The notes under the pieces are model-generated. The model worked only from the letters and a program-made list of their open reading frames with translations. It did no database searches and was not told the DNA's origin. A stretch of DNA of 64,000 nucleotides from Rhizobium sp. R634 (lineage in GTDB: Bacteria; Pseudomonadota; Alphaproteobacteria; Rhizobiales; Rhizobiaceae). Shown piece by piece: positions 61,776 to 64,000 of the stretch (its first letter is position 1; each line of letters starts with the position of its first letter). The stretch covers positions 1 through 64,000 of the forward strand of contig NZ_LOKW01000002.1 of the NCBI RefSeq assembly GCF_002211305.1, in the 5' to 3' direction. Both the position numbers and the translations under genes were made by a program.

Positions 61776-62939
61776 TTACCGCCCGCCGATCACGCCGATA
61801 TAATCCGAGACCCAGCGGTGATAGGGCACGCATTCGCTCTGCGTCGTGCATTTGGCGACCGGGGTCTTCCAGAACTTGATCTTGTCGAAGTGATCGAAGC
61901 CGTTGTTGGCGCAGCCGGTATCGCCCATCAGCGCGTTGCCCTTGCAGGCGGCGGGGACAGAGGGCACGGCGCCGAACCAGGCGGCTGCATCGCCCTGGAC
62001 CTTGGCTTTCAGCGAATGCTCCATCCACATATAGGCGCAGTTCGGATGTTCGCTGTCGGCATGCAGCATGGTGGTGTCGGCCCAGCCGGTGACGCCTTCT
62101 TCAGGGAAGGTGGAGGCGATCTTCTGCTTGTCGGCCTGCAGCAGGTTCACCTGGAAGGGCCAAGATCCGGAAGCGACGACGCCTTCGTTCTTGAAGTCGT
62201 CGATCTGGATCATCGCGTCGTGCCAGTAGCGGGAGACCAGCTTGCGCTGGCCGCGCAGCAGATCGAGAGCGGCCTTATACTGATCCTCGGTCAGCTCGTA
62301 AGGATCCTTGATGCCGAGATCCGGCTTGTGGGCCATCAGATACATGGCGGCGTCGGCGATATAGATCGCGCCGTCATAGGCCTGGACGCGGCCCTTGTTC
62401 GATTTGCCGTCGGGCAGGGTCTCTTCCTCGAAGACGACTTTCCAACTGGTCGGCGCCTTATCCTTGAAGGCATCGGTATTGTACATCAGCACATTCGGCC
62501 CCCAGAGATAGGGGACGCCGTAATGGACGTCGCCGACCGTATACCACGGGCCTTTCTGCAGGCGCTCGTCGACATTCTTGAAGCTCGGGATCAGATCAGT
62601 GTTGATCGGCTGGACGCGCTTGCCGGCGATGAGGCGGAGCGACGCGTCGCCGGATGCGGTAACAAGATCGAATCCGCCCTCGTTCATCAGCGATACCATC
62701 TCATCCGAGGTGGCGGCGGTCTTGACGGAAACCTTGCAGCCGGTCTCCTTTTCGAAATCGGTAACCCAGTCGTAGTTCTTGTCGGTTTCACCGCGTTCGA
62801 TATAGCCGGCCCAGGCGACGATGCTGACGGCGCCTTCGCCCTTGCCGAGCGCCTTCAGCGGTTCGGCGGCGATCACCTGTGTCGCGAAGCTCAGGCAAGC
62901 TAGCGCTGCCGTGCAGGATTTCAAGAGATTCGTCATCAT
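61776..62939 (-). CDS. ydcS: Polyamine-type ABC transporter substrate-binding protein
   Basis: Periplasmic binding protein of 387 residues of the YdcS/PotD type. The signal peptide (MMTNLLKSCTAALACLSFAT) ends VIA before AEPLKALG. WAGYIERGETDKNYDWVTDFEKETGCKV and GVPYLWGPNVLMYNTDAF are family segments. Two adjacent ATGs (62939, 62936) follow GGGAGA. Putrescine or a related amine is the expected ligand, supported by patD in the same operon. An earlier in-frame ATG at 63023 lacks a ribosome site. Confidence 0.92.
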   Translation of the reverse strand: MMTNLLKSCTAALACLSFATQVIAAEPLKALGKGEGAVSIVAWAGYIERGETDKNYDWVTDFEKETGCKVSVKTAATSDEMVSLMNEGGFDLVTASGDASLRLIAGKRVQPINTDLIPSFKNVDERLQKGPWYTVGDVHYGVPYLWGPNVLMYNTDAFKDKAPTSWKVVFEEETLPDGKSNKGRVQAYDGAIYIADAAMYLMAHKPDLGIKDPYELTEDQYKAALDLLRGQRKLVSRYWHDAMIQIDDFKNEGVVASGSWPFQVNLLQADKQKIASTFPEEGVTGWADTTMLHADSEHPNCAYMWMEHSLKAKVQGDAAAWFGAVPSVPAACKGNALMGDTGCANNGFDHFDKIKFWKTPVAKCTTQSECVPYHRWVSDYIGVIGGR

Positions 62940-63036
62940 CCGTCTCCCGGTTTTATGCCACTTTCGCGGCCGTTCGTTCCCAGTTAAGAAGGTGATCCGA
63001 AAAGACCGCTTTCGCAAATTCATTTATCAGAAGGGC

Positions 63037-63057
63037 GATATCGGAAATTCCGATATC
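63037..63057. promoter_or_regulatory. Perfect 21-base palindrome, LysR-type site
   Basis: GATATCGGAA-A-TTCCGATATC is a perfect palindrome containing ATC-N9-GAT (63040-63054), the typical LysR-family box. It overlaps the stop codon of the LysR gene and lies 98 bases before ydcS on the same strand. Confidence 0.65.
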
Positions 63058-63964
63058 ATCGCATGCGGCCAGAGCGAATGCTTTCGGCGATGCCGACGAA
63101 ATCGCGTGCCGCCTGCGGTAGACTGGAGCCCTTGCGCCAGACCATGCCGACCTGCACGACCGGCAGCGAACCGGAGACGTCGCGGCTCTCGATGCGGTCG
63201 CCTTCCAGCGACCATGGGCGATAAACGAGATCGGGAAGCAGGGCGACTCCGGCGCCCGTCGCGACCAGGCTGCGCACCGCTTCCACCGAGCGGGTGCGGA
63301 AGGCGACATGCGGGCGGGCGCCGAGGGCCGAAAGCAGCTTGCCGGTGTTCTCCTCGATTTCATCGACCGTCAGCATGATCAGCGGCTCGCGGGCGATATC
63401 GGCGACCGAGATGATGTCGGCGGAAACCAGCGGATGGCCCATCGGCAGCCATAGGCGATAGGGTGAGGTTTCCAGGATTTCCGCCTGCAGCGCCATACGG
63501 TCACGCAGGTTGGAGATCACCATGACGGCGACATCGAGCTCGCCGCCGACCAGAAGATGTTCGAGATAGCCGCCATTGTCCTCGATGGCGCTGACTTCGA
63601 TGCCGGGACAGGCGCGCCGGTAGCGCGCCAAGAGATCGGACAGCACGTAGCCGGCGACAAGCGAGGTAACGCCGATGTTCAGCGTGCCCGAAAGCGGGCT
63701 CTGCTGCCCGGAAAAGCTGGTGCGCGCATCGGAGACGGACGCCAGGATCTTCGTCGCATGGCGCAGGAACTGGTGGCCGTTATGGGTGATCGTCAGGCCG
63801 CGCGGGTGACGCTCGAAGAGTGCTACTCCGAGGTCCGTTTCGAGCTCCTTCAACGCTTCCGTCACCGAGGATTGCGAGATCGAAAGGTTCTGCGCAGCCC
63901 GTGTCACCGAACCCTGTTCGGCGACGGCGACGAAGTACTGAATCTGGCGAAGCGTGAAGGCCAT
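63056..63964 (-). CDS. LysR-family transcriptional regulator
   Basis: Regulator of 302 residues. The N-terminal winged helix is MAFTLRQIQYFVAVAEQGSVTRAAQNLSISQSSVTEALKELE, and the rest is the periplasmic-binding-like effector domain (LNIGVTSLVAGYVLSDLLARYRR). It is directly upstream of ydcSTUV-patD, and a perfect ATC-N9-GAT palindrome sits between, so it most likely controls that operon. It is only 36 bases from the window's end. Confidence 0.92.
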   Translation of the reverse strand: MAFTLRQIQYFVAVAEQGSVTRAAQNLSISQSSVTEALKELETDLGVALFERHPRGLTITHNGHQFLRHATKILASVSDARTSFSGQQSPLSGTLNIGVTSLVAGYVLSDLLARYRRACPGIEVSAIEDNGGYLEHLLVGGELDVAVMVISNLRDRMALQAEILETSPYRLWLPMGHPLVSADIISVADIAREPLIMLTVDEIEENTGKLLSALGARPHVAFRTRSVEAVRSLVATGAGVALLPDLVYRPWSLEGDRIESRDVSGSLPVVQVGMVWRKGSSLPQAARDFVGIAESIRSGRMR

Positions 63965-64000
63965 GGGCGTTTAGAGCATGGCGGAATGTGCCGTGGCAAG

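Overview
The window is GC-rich, tightly packed alphaproteobacterial DNA, most probably from a Rhizobium of the leguminosarum/etli group. Supporting signs are the sheer number of sugar importers, a thu-type operon (transport plus ThuA plus a Gfo/Idh dehydrogenase), an Smo/MtlK polyol cluster, an ExoD-family protein, class III adenylate cyclase, and a RIME-like palindromic repeat. Housekeeping genes (nth, tal) suggest a chromosomal location. I saw no rRNA, tRNA, CRISPR array, transposase, integrase or phage gene. The species call is inference.

Layout. 1-7.7 kb: end of a binding-protein gene, two permeases and an ATPase of a CUT1 sugar importer, convergent with a GH2 glycosidase that follows a LacI regulator and a Gfo/Idh dehydrogenase. 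7.9-13 kb: a second CUT1 importer with a ThuA-like gene (thu-like operon), divergent from the Gfo/Idh gene. 13-18.6 kb: a minus-strand set of PhyH-family dioxygenase, SDR and a frameshifted SMP-30/gluconolactonase gene with a divergent LacI regulator, then an adenylate cyclase. 18.6-27.3 kb: GntR regulator, galactonate dehydratase (dgoD), DoxX and SDR on the minus strand, divergent from an araFGH-type importer, an aldose 1-epimerase and an SDR sugar dehydrogenase. Together these form a plausible oxidative galactose/arabinose route. 27.5-33.1 kb: OsmC protein, then a TetR-controlled RND efflux pair. 33.3-37 kb: GH20 hexosaminidase, ROK kinase, ExoD.

37-46.3 kb: a SorC-type regulator and a polyol operon (SmoEFGK importer, mannitol dehydrogenase, HAD phosphatase, FGGY pentulose kinase). 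46.4-57.2 kb: a mixed region with an RpiR regulator, EI24-type membrane protein, glyoxalase with divergent TetR, endonuclease III, DUF2244, an AraC-HTH/alkyl-DNA methyltransferase fusion, one gene of unknown function, a SorC regulator divergent from transaldolase, DUF1345, DoxX, DUF1328 and a LuxR-type regulator. 57.4-64 kb: a LysR regulator and a ydcSTUV-patD-like operon for a polyamine-type substrate and gamma-aminobutyraldehyde oxidation.

Recurring features. All five ABC importers have a strong inverted repeat directly after the binding-protein gene, as expected if binding protein is made in excess over the membrane parts. Several regulator genes sit beside clear inverted repeats that look like operators: TetR/RND, GntR/araF, LysR/ydcS, TetR/glyoxalase and SmoC/smoE. 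No wholly new system is evident. The best leads are the unknown gene at 51511-52026, the frameshifted lactonase, the operator repeats and the substrate of the thu-like/PhyH clusters.
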